NCBI RefSeq assembly: GCF_019734195.1
Contig: NZ_JAASHM010000014.1
Location: forward strand, 1-64,000
Direction of reading: 5' to 3'
DNA: 64,000 bases
Source of the DNA: Clostridium sp. K13
Lineage (GTDB): Bacteria; Bacillota; Clostridia; Clostridiales; Clostridiaceae
In this document: positions 43,875 to 53,208 of the stretch, piece after piece
How the letters are laid out: every line of letters begins with the position of its first letter
Position numbering within the stretch: the stretch's first letter is position 1
The notes under the pieces: model-generated
Seen by the model: only the letters and a program-made list of their open reading frames with translations
Told to the model about the DNA's origin: nothing
Database searches by the model: none
Made by a program: the position numbers and the translations under genes

Positions 43875-44531
43875 ATGGATAATTTACAAGAAGTATTAAA
43901 ACTTTTACTTAAGGCCGTTAAGGAAAACGAAGAGAAGGAAAAAGTGGTTAAAGAATCTTATGAAATACCAGTAGGAATTTCAAATAGGCATATACATCTT
44001 TCAAGAAAGCATGTTGATATTCTTTTTGGTGAAGGATATGAGCTAACAAAAATAAAAGATCTTTCACAAAAGGGACAATATGCATGTAAAGAAACCATAA
44101 CAATATGTGGACCAAAGGGAGCTCTTGAAAAAGTAAGAGTTTTGGGACCTATAAGAAGTAAGTCTCAAGTTGAATTATCACTTGGAGATTGTAGAAAGAC
44201 AGGGGTTTCACCTTGTGTGAAATTATCTGGAGATTTAAAGGAAACTCCAGGGGTAACTTTAATTGGACCTAAAGGAAGTGTTCAATTAGAGGAGGGAGTA
44301 ATTGTTGCTCAAAGACATATCCATATGACATCTAAACATGCTGAGCATTTTGGCGTAAGTGATGGTGATCTTGTAGAAATTAGAGTTGAAGGTTTAAGAG
44401 GTGGAATCTTAAATAATGTAAGTATTAGAACTAATGATTTATTCACTCTTGAATGTCACTTAGATGTAGAAGAAGCAAATTCAATGGGAATTACCCCAAA
44501 AACAAAAATTAAAATTGTTAAATCTATTTAA
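43875..44531 (+). CDS. pduL: PduL-type phosphotransacylase
   Basis: A 218-residue PduL protein. Zinc-binding His motifs GISNRHIHLSRKH and VAQRHIHMTSKH and the ADDLSQKGQ-like KDLSQKGQYACK stretch are present. It converts acetyl-CoA and phosphate to acetyl phosphate and recycles CoA in the compartment. The N-terminal helix (DNLQEVLKLLLKAVKEN) is a probable encapsulation peptide. Confidence 0.93.
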   Translation: MDNLQEVLKLLLKAVKENEEKEKVVKESYEIPVGISNRHIHLSRKHVDILFGEGYELTKIKDLSQKGQYACKETITICGPKGALEKVRVLGPIRSKSQVELSLGDCRKTGVSPCVKLSGDLKETPGVTLIGPKGSVQLEEGVIVAQRHIHMTSKHAEHFGVSDGDLVEIRVEGLRGGILNNVSIRTNDLFTLECHLDVEEANSMGITPKTKIKIVKSI

Positions 44532-44590
44532 TAAATGCCATAAAATAATAAATTAATATAAAAAATAAAAATTTTTAGGAGGATTTTAAT

Positions 44591-44878
44591 ATGAAATACG
44601 ATGCTTTAGGAATGATTGAAACAAAAGGGTTAATAGGATCAATAGAGGCTGCAGACGCAATGGTTAAGGCTGCTAATGTTTATTTAATAGGAAAAGAATA
44701 TGTTGGAGGTGGACTTGTAACTGTAATGGTTAGAGGAGATGTTGGAGCTGTTAAAGCTGCCACAGATGCTGGAGCTGCTGCTGCACAAAGAGTTGGAGAA
44801 TTAATTTCTGTACATGTTATTCCAAGACCACACTCAGAGGTTGAAGTTATTTTACCAACTGCAAAAGAAGTAAAATAG
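44591..44878 (+). CDS. BMC-H microcompartment shell protein
   Basis: A 95-residue canonical BMC-H domain ([34 protein letters not shown]-like [16 protein letters not shown]), very close to PduA/EutM. It is the last gene of the choline microcompartment operon and probably a major facet hexamer. RBS TAGGAGG. Confidence 0.93.
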   Translation: MKYDALGMIETKGLIGSIEAADAMVKAANVYLIGKEYVGGGLVTVMVRGDVGAVKAATDAGAAAAQRVGELISVHVIPRPHSEVEVILPTAKEVK

Positions 44879-44909
44879 TAGTTTTTATTTAGAATAGATA
44901 TTAAAAAAT

Positions 44910-44952
44910 GGTACTCTAAATTGAATTTTATTCAGTTTAGAGTATCATTTTT
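44910..44952 (+). terminator. Terminator of the cut operon
   Basis: GGTACTCTAAATTGA (44910-44924) pairs with TCAGTTTAGAGTATC (44932-44946) through 15 positions with G-T wobbles, then T5. Confidence 0.85.
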
Positions 44953-45030
44953 AATTTTATGAAGAAATTTATTAGAATAATTTGTATATATAAACTTTAA
45001 ATAGAAAAAAATATAAGGGAGGTGATATAT

Positions 45031-46470
45031 ATGAAATCAATATGGAGCGAAAATTGCAAATTTAATAGAAGAGATGAATTAAATGGTGATGTAAAAACTG
45101 ATATTTTAATTATCGGAGCAGGAATAGCTGGAATATTAGTAGGATATTTGTTGAAGAAAAGTGGCAGAGAAGTAGTAGTAATTGATAAAGGTGAAATTGC
45201 TAGTGGAAACACAAGAAATACTACTGCTAAGATAACATCACAGCACGACTTAATTTATTATAAATTAATAGAAGAGTTTGGAGAAGAAAAAGCTAGGCAA
45301 TATGCTAAGGCAAATGAATTAGCTATAAAAATGTATAAAGAAATTATTGAAGAAAGAAAAATAAAATGTGATTTTGAAGAGGTTCCAGCCTACATTTATT
45401 CTTTAAATGATACAGAATTAATTAAGAAAGAAGTAGATGCAGCTAAAAATTTAGGCATAGAAGCAGAGTTTGTAGAGAATATTAATATTCCATTAGATAT
45501 TAAAGGTGCTGTTAAGTTTAATAATCAAGGTCAATTTAATCCACTAAAGTTTATAGAAGATATTTCAAAGGAATTAGTTATATATGAAAATACTAGAGCA
45601 ATAAAAATAGAAGACAATTTAGTAACCACTAATAGGGGAAAGATAGTTGCCAATCATATAGTGATAGCTACTCATTATCCAATAATGAATGCACCAGGAT
45701 ATTATTTTATGAAAATGCATCAAGAAAGATCTTATGTTATAGCTTTAGAAAATGCAGATAATATTGAAGGAATGTATATAGATTATGAAAAACAAGGTTA
45801 TTCATTTAGAAATTATAAGGGGTTACTACTATTAGGAGGAGTAAGTCAAAGAACTGGCGAAAATGAGTCTGGAGGAAGTTATGATAAATTAAGAGAAGTT
45901 GCAAAAGAGATATATCCAAAAGCAAGAGAAAAGTATCATTGGTCAGCACAAGATTGTATGACTATTGATGGTATACCTTATATAGGAAAGTATTCAGAGA
46001 GTACACCTAATATATATGTGGCTACAGGTTTCAATAAATGGGGAATGACTAGTGCTATGGTATCAGCTATGATAATATCGGATTTAATATTAGGAAAAGA
46101 AAATGATTTTTCTGATATATTTTCTCCCAAAAGGTTTGATTTATCATTATCAATTAGTAATATAGCTAAAGATTTAGCTACAACAACTAAGAATTTTATT
46201 GCACAAAAAATATATATTCCAAGTAGTGAGATAGGGCATATTAAAAATGGGCATGCAGGGGTTGTTGAGTACAAAGGACAAAAGGTTGGAGTATATAAAA
46301 ATGAAGAAGGAAAAGAATTTATTGTATCAACGAAATGTCCACATTTAGGTTGTGAACTTCATTGGAATGCAGATGAGTTAACATGGGATTGTCCATGTCA
46401 TGGTTCAAGATTTAATTACAAGGGAAAATTGATAGACAGTCCTTCTGTTAAAGATATTATAGAAAGTTAA
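45031..46470 (+). CDS. FAD-dependent oxidoreductase with C-terminal Rieske domain
   Basis: About 479 residues. N-terminal DAO/FAD fold with ILIIGAGIAGILVGYLL, and a C-terminal Rieske 2Fe-2S domain with CPHLGC and CPCHGSRF. It may oxidise an amine or amino acid and pass electrons to the iron-sulfur centre. GTG at 45022 is inside the RBS, so ATG 45031 (after GGGAGGTGAT) is preferred. It stands alone after the cut terminator; substrate unknown. Confidence 0.85.
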   Translation: MKSIWSENCKFNRRDELNGDVKTDILIIGAGIAGILVGYLLKKSGREVVVIDKGEIASGNTRNTTAKITSQHDLIYYKLIEEFGEEKARQYAKANELAIKMYKEIIEERKIKCDFEEVPAYIYSLNDTELIKKEVDAAKNLGIEAEFVENINIPLDIKGAVKFNNQGQFNPLKFIEDISKELVIYENTRAIKIEDNLVTTNRGKIVANHIVIATHYPIMNAPGYYFMKMHQERSYVIALENADNIEGMYIDYEKQGYSFRNYKGLLLLGGVSQRTGENESGGSYDKLREVAKEIYPKAREKYHWSAQDCMTIDGIPYIGKYSESTPNIYVATGFNKWGMTSAMVSAMIISDLILGKENDFSDIFSPKRFDLSLSISNIAKDLATTTKNFIAQKIYIPSSEIGHIKNGHAGVVEYKGQKVGVYKNEEGKEFIVSTKCPHLGCELHWNADELTWDCPCHGSRFNYKGKLIDSPSVKDIIES

Positions 46471-46592
46471 TATCTATAATAAGCAATCATAGAAATATTT
46501 ATAATAAAAAAATATAATCTCCAATTATGTAATTTAATAAAATGCATATACTAACAATATTGCAGTAGTAAACAAAGGAAGGAGATTATATT

Positions 46593-48518
46593 ATGAAGAA
46601 TAAATTGCCTAAGGAAGCTTATGGTGGCGTGCATGGAAAAGACTATGTTCCATATATAACTGATAAATCTAAAAAGGGAACTAATATTGCTGTAATGATA
46701 ATTGGAATAATATTAGCAACTATATTTGCAGCATCTACTGCTTATTCCGGAATGAAATCAGGTTTAACAGTAGCAGCAGGGATACCAGGTGCAATAATAG
46801 GGTCAATGTTTATAGGAGTATTTGCTAAAGGCAAAGGTATCCTAGGGAAAAACATAACACAAGGTATGTCAAGTGGAGGCGAATCTATCGCTAGCGGTAT
46901 GATTTATGTTTTACCAGCAATAATTTTAATAGGAAGTAATTTTACTTTTTTGGAAGGAATAAGTGTAGGAGTAGGTGGAGCCTTATTTGGAATAGGAGCT
47001 TTATCTTTAGTTTATAATTATTTAATAGTTGAAGAGCATGGAAAACTTATGTATCCAGAATCAATGGCAATATCTGAAACATTAGTTGCTTCAGAGGGTG
47101 GAGGAGATGCCATTAAATTTATGGGAATTGGATTTGGAATAAGTGGTATTATAAATGTTTTAACTGGATCTTTTTTAAATTTAATAAATAATACTGTAAC
47201 TTATATAGGAAGTAAGTTTTACAAATGGAAGTTTTCTATAGAAGTAAATCCATTATTATTAGGAATAGGTTTTATAGTTGGATTAGAAGTATCTTTAACT
47301 ATGCTTGCAGGCTCAATATTATCTAATTTTGGTATTGCACCATTAATAGGTTATTTTACTGATATGGTAGAAAAAAGTGCAAAATCTTGGAATGATACAA
47401 CATTACTTATTCATCAAATGGATGTAAATGCCATAACAGGAAGTTATGTTAAATATATAGGAGCAGGAATGATGCTTTGTGGTGGTGTAATTGGAGCTTT
47501 AAGGCTTATACCAACAATAATTGTTTCAATAAAGGAAACATTGAAAGCAAAATCAAGTAATGAAGGTAATGGAGAAAAAAGTTCAGGTGAAATGATAATA
47601 CTTTTAGCTGGTGTTATAATAGCATTCGTAGCAGGATTCTTTATTTCTCAAAGTATATTAATGGCTATAGTATCAGCAATTGTTTCATTAATATTATCTT
47701 TATTGTTTGTAATTGTTGCAGGACGTTTAACAGGAACAATAGGAACTTCTAACCTTCCAGTTTCAGGAATGACAATTGCATCATTAGTAATTTTAACATT
47801 AGTATTTGTAATAATGGGATGGAAAGGTCAAGCTGATAATAAATCATTGCTTTTATTTGCGGCATTTATGGTTGTAGCAATATCAGTAGCAGGGGGATAT
47901 AGCCAATCACAAAAGGTAACATACGTAATTGGTGGAAGTAAAAAAGAAATGCAAAATTACTTTGCAATAGCAAGTATAATAGGAGTACTTGTTACTACAG
48001 GAACTATATTAGTACTTTCTAGCCAATTAAGAATAACTGGAGCAGATGCACCATTTGCTCTTCCACAAGCAAATTTAATGTCTACGTTAACTTCTGGAAT
48101 TATGTCAGGAAATTTACCTTGGCCAATGATTATAGTAGGCGTTGTTATGGCATTATTCTTATTTTTATTAGATTTACCAATAATGACAATAGCAATAGGT
48201 TTTTACTTACCTATAGCAACAACAACTATTATTTTAGTTGGAGCATTAATACGTGTGTTTATTGAAAAAATGAGTAAAAGTGAAGAAGAGAAAGAAGTTA
48301 AAGTTGCAAATGGAATTAGTCTTTCTTCAGGGCTTGTTGCTGGAGGATCAATTATAGGATTATTAGGAATTATATTGCAAGTAACAGGAATTATAAAGCC
48401 AAGAACTCCATCTGGCTTTGCTGATAGCAATGTGATGGGAATAATATTATTAATTATTTTAGTTATAGCAACAACAATTCCAATTATGATGTCAAAGGTG
48501 AAAAATAATGGAGAGTAA
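46593..48518 (+). CDS. OPT family oligopeptide transporter
   Basis: A 641-residue protein with about 15 hydrophobic segments of the OPT superfamily (AYGGVHGKDYVPYI at the N-terminus, GMKSGLTVAAGIPGAIIGS, PESMAISETLVASEGGGDA). It imports oligopeptides or metal-chelator complexes with protons. It overlaps the PqqD-like gene by 11 bases, which is unusual. Confidence 0.88.
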   Translation: MKNKLPKEAYGGVHGKDYVPYITDKSKKGTNIAVMIIGIILATIFAASTAYSGMKSGLTVAAGIPGAIIGSMFIGVFAKGKGILGKNITQGMSSGGESIASGMIYVLPAIILIGSNFTFLEGISVGVGGALFGIGALSLVYNYLIVEEHGKLMYPESMAISETLVASEGGGDAIKFMGIGFGISGIINVLTGSFLNLINNTVTYIGSKFYKWKFSIEVNPLLLGIGFIVGLEVSLTMLAGSILSNFGIAPLIGYFTDMVEKSAKSWNDTTLLIHQMDVNAITGSYVKYIGAGMMLCGGVIGALRLIPTIIVSIKETLKAKSSNEGNGEKSSGEMIILLAGVIIAFVAGFFISQSILMAIVSAIVSLILSLLFVIVAGRLTGTIGTSNLPVSGMTIASLVILTLVFVIMGWKGQADNKSLLLFAAFMVVAISVAGGYSQSQKVTYVIGGSKKEMQNYFAIASIIGVLVTTGTILVLSSQLRITGADAPFALPQANLMSTLTSGIMSGNLPWPMIIVGVVMALFLFLLDLPIMTIAIGFYLPIATTTIILVGALIRVFIEKMSKSEEEKEVKVANGISLSSGLVAGGSIIGLLGIILQVTGIIKPRTPSGFADSNVMGIILLIILVIATTIPIMMSKVKNNGE

Positions 48519-48852
48519 TGAGGAAGTTCTAAATTTAAAATTTAAGGTTTGTGATAATATTGAATATAAAGTTGATGAGAATAGAATAGTAACAATTCTT
48601 GAAAAACAAGATCATAAAATACAAAGATTTTTTAGAAAGTTAAAATTTAAAATACCACTATATAAAGAAATAGATTTTGATGAAATTAGTAGTGAAGTAT
48701 TTTTACAAATAGATGGTGATAAAACTGTTAAAGAAATTGGTGATAATTTAGAGAAAAAGTATGGAGAGAAAGTAAATCCATTGTATGAAAGATTATTAAT
48801 TTTCTTAAATCATATATATATAAATTGTGAATATATTGAAAAAATAGATTAG
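48508..48852 (+). CDS. PqqD-family protein (RiPP recognition element-like)
   Basis: A 114-residue protein. The last ~80 residues follow the PqqD fold (EISSEVFLQIDGDKTVKEIG, LLIFLNHIY), used as peptide-binding RRE domains in RiPP systems. No radical SAM, cyclodehydratase or precursor peptide is nearby. It overlaps and is translationally coupled with the OPT transporter, so it may bind imported peptides or regulate transport. Confidence 0.75.
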   Translation: MESNEEVLNLKFKVCDNIEYKVDENRIVTILEKQDHKIQRFFRKLKFKIPLYKEIDFDEISSEVFLQIDGDKTVKEIGDNLEKKYGEKVNPLYERLLIFLNHIYINCEYIEKID

Positions 48853-49013
48853 ATTTTAAATCTGATAAAGAAGTGTTTTTGTATCATGATAGGAAATGGA
48901 TAGAGGAAGCTTTAAGCAATATAATAAAAAATGCTATAGGGCATACAGATATCAATGGGAAAATTGAGATAGGATTAGATATATTTATTAGTATAAATCT
49001 ACTTTGGAAGTAA
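48852..49013 (+). pseudogene. Histidine kinase remnant
   Basis: Without a start codon, this frame encodes DRKWIEEALSNIIKNAIGHT, the N-box of a sensor kinase ATPase domain, followed by a short tail and a stop. No dimerisation, G-box or response-regulator gene is nearby. It is the leftover of a deleted two-component gene. Confidence 0.75.
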
Positions 49014-49046
49014 GAGAGTACCTTACTTCCAAAGTAGATTTTTTTT
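48996..49046 (+). terminator. Strong terminator before the trehalose operon
   Basis: A perfect 19-bp stem, left arm 48996-49014 and right arm 49022-49040 with a 7-base loop, then T8. It overlaps the end of the kinase remnant and insulates the trehalose promoter. Confidence 0.9.
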
Positions 49047-49097
49047 CAATAAATAGGAAAGGATAAAATCAACTGTGAAAACTATTTCAGAAATTTG

Positions 49098-49157
49098 TTG
49101 ACAAACATATACGTACAAGTTATTATTAAAGCATAACATAAGATGTACGTACAAGTT
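49098..49157 (+). promoter_or_regulatory. Trehalose operon promoter with two operator copies
   Basis: TTGACA (49098-49103), 17 bases, TATTAT (49121-49126). The 12-bp sequence TACGTACAAGTT is present exactly at 49110-49121 (inside the spacer) and at 49146-49157 (about +14 onward), 36 bp apart. Each contains a TACGTA palindrome. Both are candidate TreR (GntR) sites that would block initiation. Confidence 0.7.
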
Positions 49158-49177
49158 TTGAATAAGGAGGAAAAGCG

Positions 49178-50584
49178 ATGGGAAAGTATATTGATGAATC
49201 AAAAAGATTGCTTGAATGTGTAGGAGGAAGAGAAAATATTGCTGCAGTTACACACTGTGTAACACGTATGAGATTTGTATTAAAAGATACAGCTAAAGCA
49301 AATAAAGAAGAGATTGAAAAAATAAAGTCTGTAAAAGGTACATTTATTCAAGCTGGACAATTCCAAGTAATTATAGGGAATACAGTAACAGATTTTTATA
49401 ACGATTTTGTAAAGGTGTCTGGAGTAGAAGGAACGAGTAAAGAAGATGCAAAAGATGCAGCAAAATCAAATATGTCCTTTATACAAAGATTGATGGCAAA
49501 CTTAGCAGAAATCTTTTCACCACTTATACCAGCAATTATTGTTGGAGGTTTAATATTAGGATTTAGAAATATAATTGGAGATGTTAAGTTCTTTGAAGAT
49601 GGAACAAAGAGTTTAATTGAAATATCACAGTTTTGGGCAGGAACACATAGTTTCTTATGGTTAATAGGGGAAGCTATATTCCACTTCTTACCTGTAGGAA
49701 TTACATGGGCAATAACTAAGAAGATGGGAACAACTCAAATACTAGGTATAGTATTAGGTATTACTTTAGTATCACCACAGCTTTTAAATGCTTATGCAGT
49801 TTCAGGTGGAACAGTAGCTCCAGTATGGGACTTTGGATTTGCACAAGTTAATATGATTGGATATCAAGCACAAGTTATTCCAGCGATACTTGCAGGATTT
49901 GTACTTGTATATTTAGAAAGATTCTTTAGAAAAATTTCACCAGCATCAATATCAATGATTACAGTTCCATTCTTTGCATTAGCACCAGCTGTACTTATTG
50001 CACATACAGTATTGGGTCCAATTGGTTGGACTATAGGATCATGGATTTCAACTATAGTTTATTCAGGGTTAACATCATCATTTAGTTGGTTATTTGCAGG
50101 TGTATTTGGATTTATATATGCACCACTAGTTATTACTGGATTACATCATATGACAAATGCAATAGATCTTCAATTAATGGCACAAGTAGGTGGAACATTA
50201 CTATGGCCAATGATAGCTTTATCTAATATAGCTCAAGGGTCAGCAGTTCTTGCAATGATATATTTACAAAGAAAAAATGAAGAAGAAAAACAAGTTTCAA
50301 TACCAGCATGTATTTCAGCATACTTAGGTGTAACTGAACCGGCATTATTTGGTGTTAACTTAAAATATGGATTCCCATTTATTTGTGGAATGATAGGTTC
50401 AGGTATAGCAGCAGTTATCTCTGTTGCAAGTGGAGTTATGGCAAATGCGATAGGTATTGGAGGTATTCCTGGAATCCTTTCAATTCAACCACAGCACATG
50501 CTAATGTTTGCTGTAGCAATGGTAGTAGCAATAGTTGTACCATTTGTATTAACAGTTGTAGTAGGTAAAAAGAAATTAGGCTAA
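49178..50584 (+). CDS. treB: Trehalose-type PTS transporter EIIBC component
   Basis: A 468-residue protein: EIIB domain (phosphorylated Cys in AVTHCVTRMRF, about residue 27) and EIIC domain with about ten membrane segments. It imports and phosphorylates trehalose. No EIIA domain is fused, so a separate glucose-type EIIA must donate phosphate. Trehalose specificity is from linkage to treC. RBS AAGGAGG. Confidence 0.9.
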   Translation: MGKYIDESKRLLECVGGRENIAAVTHCVTRMRFVLKDTAKANKEEIEKIKSVKGTFIQAGQFQVIIGNTVTDFYNDFVKVSGVEGTSKEDAKDAAKSNMSFIQRLMANLAEIFSPLIPAIIVGGLILGFRNIIGDVKFFEDGTKSLIEISQFWAGTHSFLWLIGEAIFHFLPVGITWAITKKMGTTQILGIVLGITLVSPQLLNAYAVSGGTVAPVWDFGFAQVNMIGYQAQVIPAILAGFVLVYLERFFRKISPASISMITVPFFALAPAVLIAHTVLGPIGWTIGSWISTIVYSGLTSSFSWLFAGVFGFIYAPLVITGLHHMTNAIDLQLMAQVGGTLLWPMIALSNIAQGSAVLAMIYLQRKNEEEKQVSIPACISAYLGVTEPALFGVNLKYGFPFICGMIGSGIAAVISVASGVMANAIGIGGIPGILSIQPQHMLMFAVAMVVAIVVPFVLTVVVGKKKLG

Positions 50585-50672
50585 AAATAGATTGAAATGG
50601 ATGATATAGATAAGTAATTTTAAGTTGCTTATCATATTGTCCTTTCTTGTTAAGAAAAAGGAGATAAATAAA

Positions 50673-52334
50673 ATGAAAGATTTTAAAGAAAGTGTAGTTT
50701 ATCAAATATATCCTAAATCATTTAATGATTCAAATGGAGATGGTATTGGAGATTTAAGAGGGATAATAGAAAAATTAGATTATTTAAAAGAATTAGGTAT
50801 TGATTACATATGGATGACACCATTTTACACTTCTCCACAAAATGATAATGGTTATGATATTGCAGATTATTATAATATAGATCCCCGATTTGGTGATATG
50901 AATGACTTTGAGGAGCTTGTAGAGGAAGCTAAAAAAAGAAACATAGATATAATGTTAGATATGGTATTTAATCATACTTCAACAGAACATCAATGGTTTA
51001 AAAATGCATTAAATGGAGAGAAAAAATATAAAGATTTCTACATTTTTAAAGAAGGTAAAGATGGAAAAGAGCCAACAAATTGGATTTCTAAGTTTGGTGG
51101 ATCAGCATGGAAGTATGTAGAAGAATTTAATGAATATTATTTACATTTATTTGATGTAACTCAAGGTGATTTAAATTGGGATAATGAAGAAGTAAGAAAC
51201 GAAATATTTAAGGTAGCTAATTTTTGGTTAGACAAGGGAGTAAAGGGATTTAGATTAGACGTTATAAACCTTATATCAAAACCAGAAAACTTTGAAGATG
51301 ATAATATAGGTGATGGTAGAAGATTTTATACTGATGGTCCTAATATTCATACGTATTTAAAGGAACTTAATAAAAATACCTTTGGTAAATATAAAGATGT
51401 AGTGACAGTTGGTGAAATGTCATCTACATCAATAGATAATTGTATTAAGTATTCAAATCCAGAAGAAAAAGAGCTTTCAATGGTGTTTAACTTCCATCAT
51501 TTAAAAGTTGACTATGAGAATGGTGATAAATGGACTTTGATGGATTTTGATTTTATGATGCTTAAAAATATATTTAGAGATTGGCAAGAAGGCATGGAAA
51601 AAGGAAATGGATGGAGTGCAGTATTTTGGTGCAATCATGACCAGCCAAGGGCTTTATCTAGATTTGGGGATGATAAAAAATATCCTAATGAAAGTGCAAA
51701 GATGTTAGCCACTACCATTCATATGATGAGAGGAACACCGTATATTTATCAAGGTGAAGAGTTTGGTATGACTAATCCTTACTTTAATAGTATAAATGAG
51801 TATAGAGATATTGAATCAATAAATTATTATAATATTTTAAAAGAACAAGAAGAGTCTGAAGATAGAATTTTAGAGATATTAAAAGCTAAATCTAGAGATA
51901 ATTCAAGAACTCCGATTCAATGGAATAATAGTGAAAATGCTGGATTTACAACTGGTACTCCATGGATACCAGTAGGTAAGTCTTATAAAGATATAAATGC
52001 AGAAAATGCACTTAAGGATAAAGAATCTATATTCTATTATTATAAAAAATTGATAGCATTAAGAAAAGAATATGATGTTATTTCAAAAGGTTCTTTTAAT
52101 ATGATATTAGAAGATAATAATAAAGTCCTTGGATATACTAGAAAGTATGAAAATAAGACTTTAATAGTATTAAATAATTTTTATGGAGAAGATGTAAAGG
52201 TAGATATTTCATCTAAATTAATGAAAAATAATAATTATAAGGTATTAATATCGAACTATTCTAATGAAAATAAATTGAATGAGGAAATAACTCTTAGACC
52301 ATATGAATCAGTAGTTTATTATATTGAGGAATAG
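50673..52334 (+). CDS. treC: Trehalose-6-phosphate hydrolase (alpha-glucosidase family GH13)
   Basis: About 553 residues. GH13 motifs: MDMVFNHT-like LDMVFNHTSTEH, GFRLDVINLI (nucleophile Asp), TVGEMS (acid Glu) and WCNHDQPR. It hydrolyses trehalose 6-phosphate to glucose and glucose 6-phosphate. A related oligo-1,6-glucosidase is possible but less likely beside a PTS. The ATG at 50673 follows AAAAAGGAG; an earlier in-frame ATG lacks a site. Confidence 0.88.
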   Translation: MKDFKESVVYQIYPKSFNDSNGDGIGDLRGIIEKLDYLKELGIDYIWMTPFYTSPQNDNGYDIADYYNIDPRFGDMNDFEELVEEAKKRNIDIMLDMVFNHTSTEHQWFKNALNGEKKYKDFYIFKEGKDGKEPTNWISKFGGSAWKYVEEFNEYYLHLFDVTQGDLNWDNEEVRNEIFKVANFWLDKGVKGFRLDVINLISKPENFEDDNIGDGRRFYTDGPNIHTYLKELNKNTFGKYKDVVTVGEMSSTSIDNCIKYSNPEEKELSMVFNFHHLKVDYENGDKWTLMDFDFMMLKNIFRDWQEGMEKGNGWSAVFWCNHDQPRALSRFGDDKKYPNESAKMLATTIHMMRGTPYIYQGEEFGMTNPYFNSINEYRDIESINYYNILKEQEESEDRILEILKAKSRDNSRTPIQWNNSENAGFTTGTPWIPVGKSYKDINAENALKDKESIFYYYKKLIALRKEYDVISKGSFNMILEDNNKVLGYTRKYENKTLIVLNNFYGEDVKVDISSKLMKNNNYKVLISNYSNENKLNEEITLRPYESVVYYIEE

Positions 52335-52370
52335 TATACTTATATGATAGAATTACTATGGTGATATAGA

Positions 52371-53081
52371 ATGGATAAAAAATATTTAAATATATATAAC
52401 ATTATAGTAAATAAAATAGAGAGCAAAGAGTATCAAACTAATGATAAATTGCCTTCAGAAAAAGAATTAATGGATCAATATAATGTATCAAGAGATACTG
52501 TTAGAAAATCATTAAATATGCTAGAGCAAAATGGATATATACAAAAAACTAAAGGTAAAGGATCTTTTGTTTTAGATATAAATAAGTTTAATTTTCCTGT
52601 ATCAGGAGTAGTTAGCTTTAAGGAACTTTCGCAGAAGTATGGTGGCAATATAGAAACTTTCGTTGAATTTTTAGATTGCATATCTCCAGAAAAAAATATA
52701 GCAAGAGGATTAGAAATAACTGAGGATGATAAAGTTTGGAAAATTGTTAGAACAAGGTCTTTTGATGGAGAAAAAGTAATATTAGATAAAGATTATATAC
52801 TGAAAAAGTTTGTTGATAATATTACATATGATGTATGTAAGGATTCTTTATATGAATATATAGAAAATATATTAGGATTAAAAATTGCATATGCAAAAAA
52901 AGAAATAACAGTACAAAATGCAACGGAAGAAGATAAAAAGTATTTAGATATGAAAGGCTTTGAAATGATAGTAGTAGTAAGAAGTTATACATATTTAGAT
53001 GATACAAGTTTATTTCAATATACTGAATCAAGACATAGACCAGATAAATTTGTATTTGTAGATTTTGCAAGAAGGCATTAA
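52371..53081 (+). CDS. treR: GntR-family trehalose operon repressor
   Basis: A 236-residue GntR/HutC regulator: winged helix (YQTNDKLPSEKELMDQYNVS) and C-terminal UTRA ligand domain (about 90-230). Expected effector is trehalose 6-phosphate. It closes the operon; its candidate operators are the repeats at the treB promoter. A weak Shine-Dalgarno (GGTGAT) precedes the ATG. Confidence 0.9.
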   Translation: MDKKYLNIYNIIVNKIESKEYQTNDKLPSEKELMDQYNVSRDTVRKSLNMLEQNGYIQKTKGKGSFVLDINKFNFPVSGVVSFKELSQKYGGNIETFVEFLDCISPEKNIARGLEITEDDKVWKIVRTRSFDGEKVILDKDYILKKFVDNITYDVCKDSLYEYIENILGLKIAYAKKEITVQNATEEDKKYLDMKGFEMIVVVRSYTYLDDTSLFQYTESRHRPDKFVFVDFARRH

Positions 53082-53091
53082 AGTTTGTATT

Positions 53092-53133
53092 ACAGATGAA
53101 ATTAAAAATAATATTTAATTTCATCTGTTTTTT
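53092..53133 (+). terminator. Terminator of the trehalose operon
   Basis: ACAGATGAAATTAAA (53092-53106) pairs perfectly with TTTAATTTCATCTGT (53114-53128), then a T-run. Confidence 0.88.
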
Positions 53134-53142
53134 ATTTATATA

Positions 53143-53173
53143 TTGACTTTTAGTAAGATTTAAGTTGTATACT
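53143..53173 (+). promoter_or_regulatory. Possible MATE gene promoter
   Basis: TTGACT (53143-53148) and TATACT (53168-53173) with a 19-base spacer. The long spacer makes this a weak or regulated promoter. Confidence 0.4.
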
Positions 53174-53208
53174 TATAAGTGGAAAAAAATTCTATAGGGG
53201 TATGTTAG

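Noticed and set aside
50383-50568. Small + frame inside treB
   Set aside because: It is fully inside the EIIC coding region in another frame and has composition (Ser/Cys/Asn-rich) typical of a shadow.
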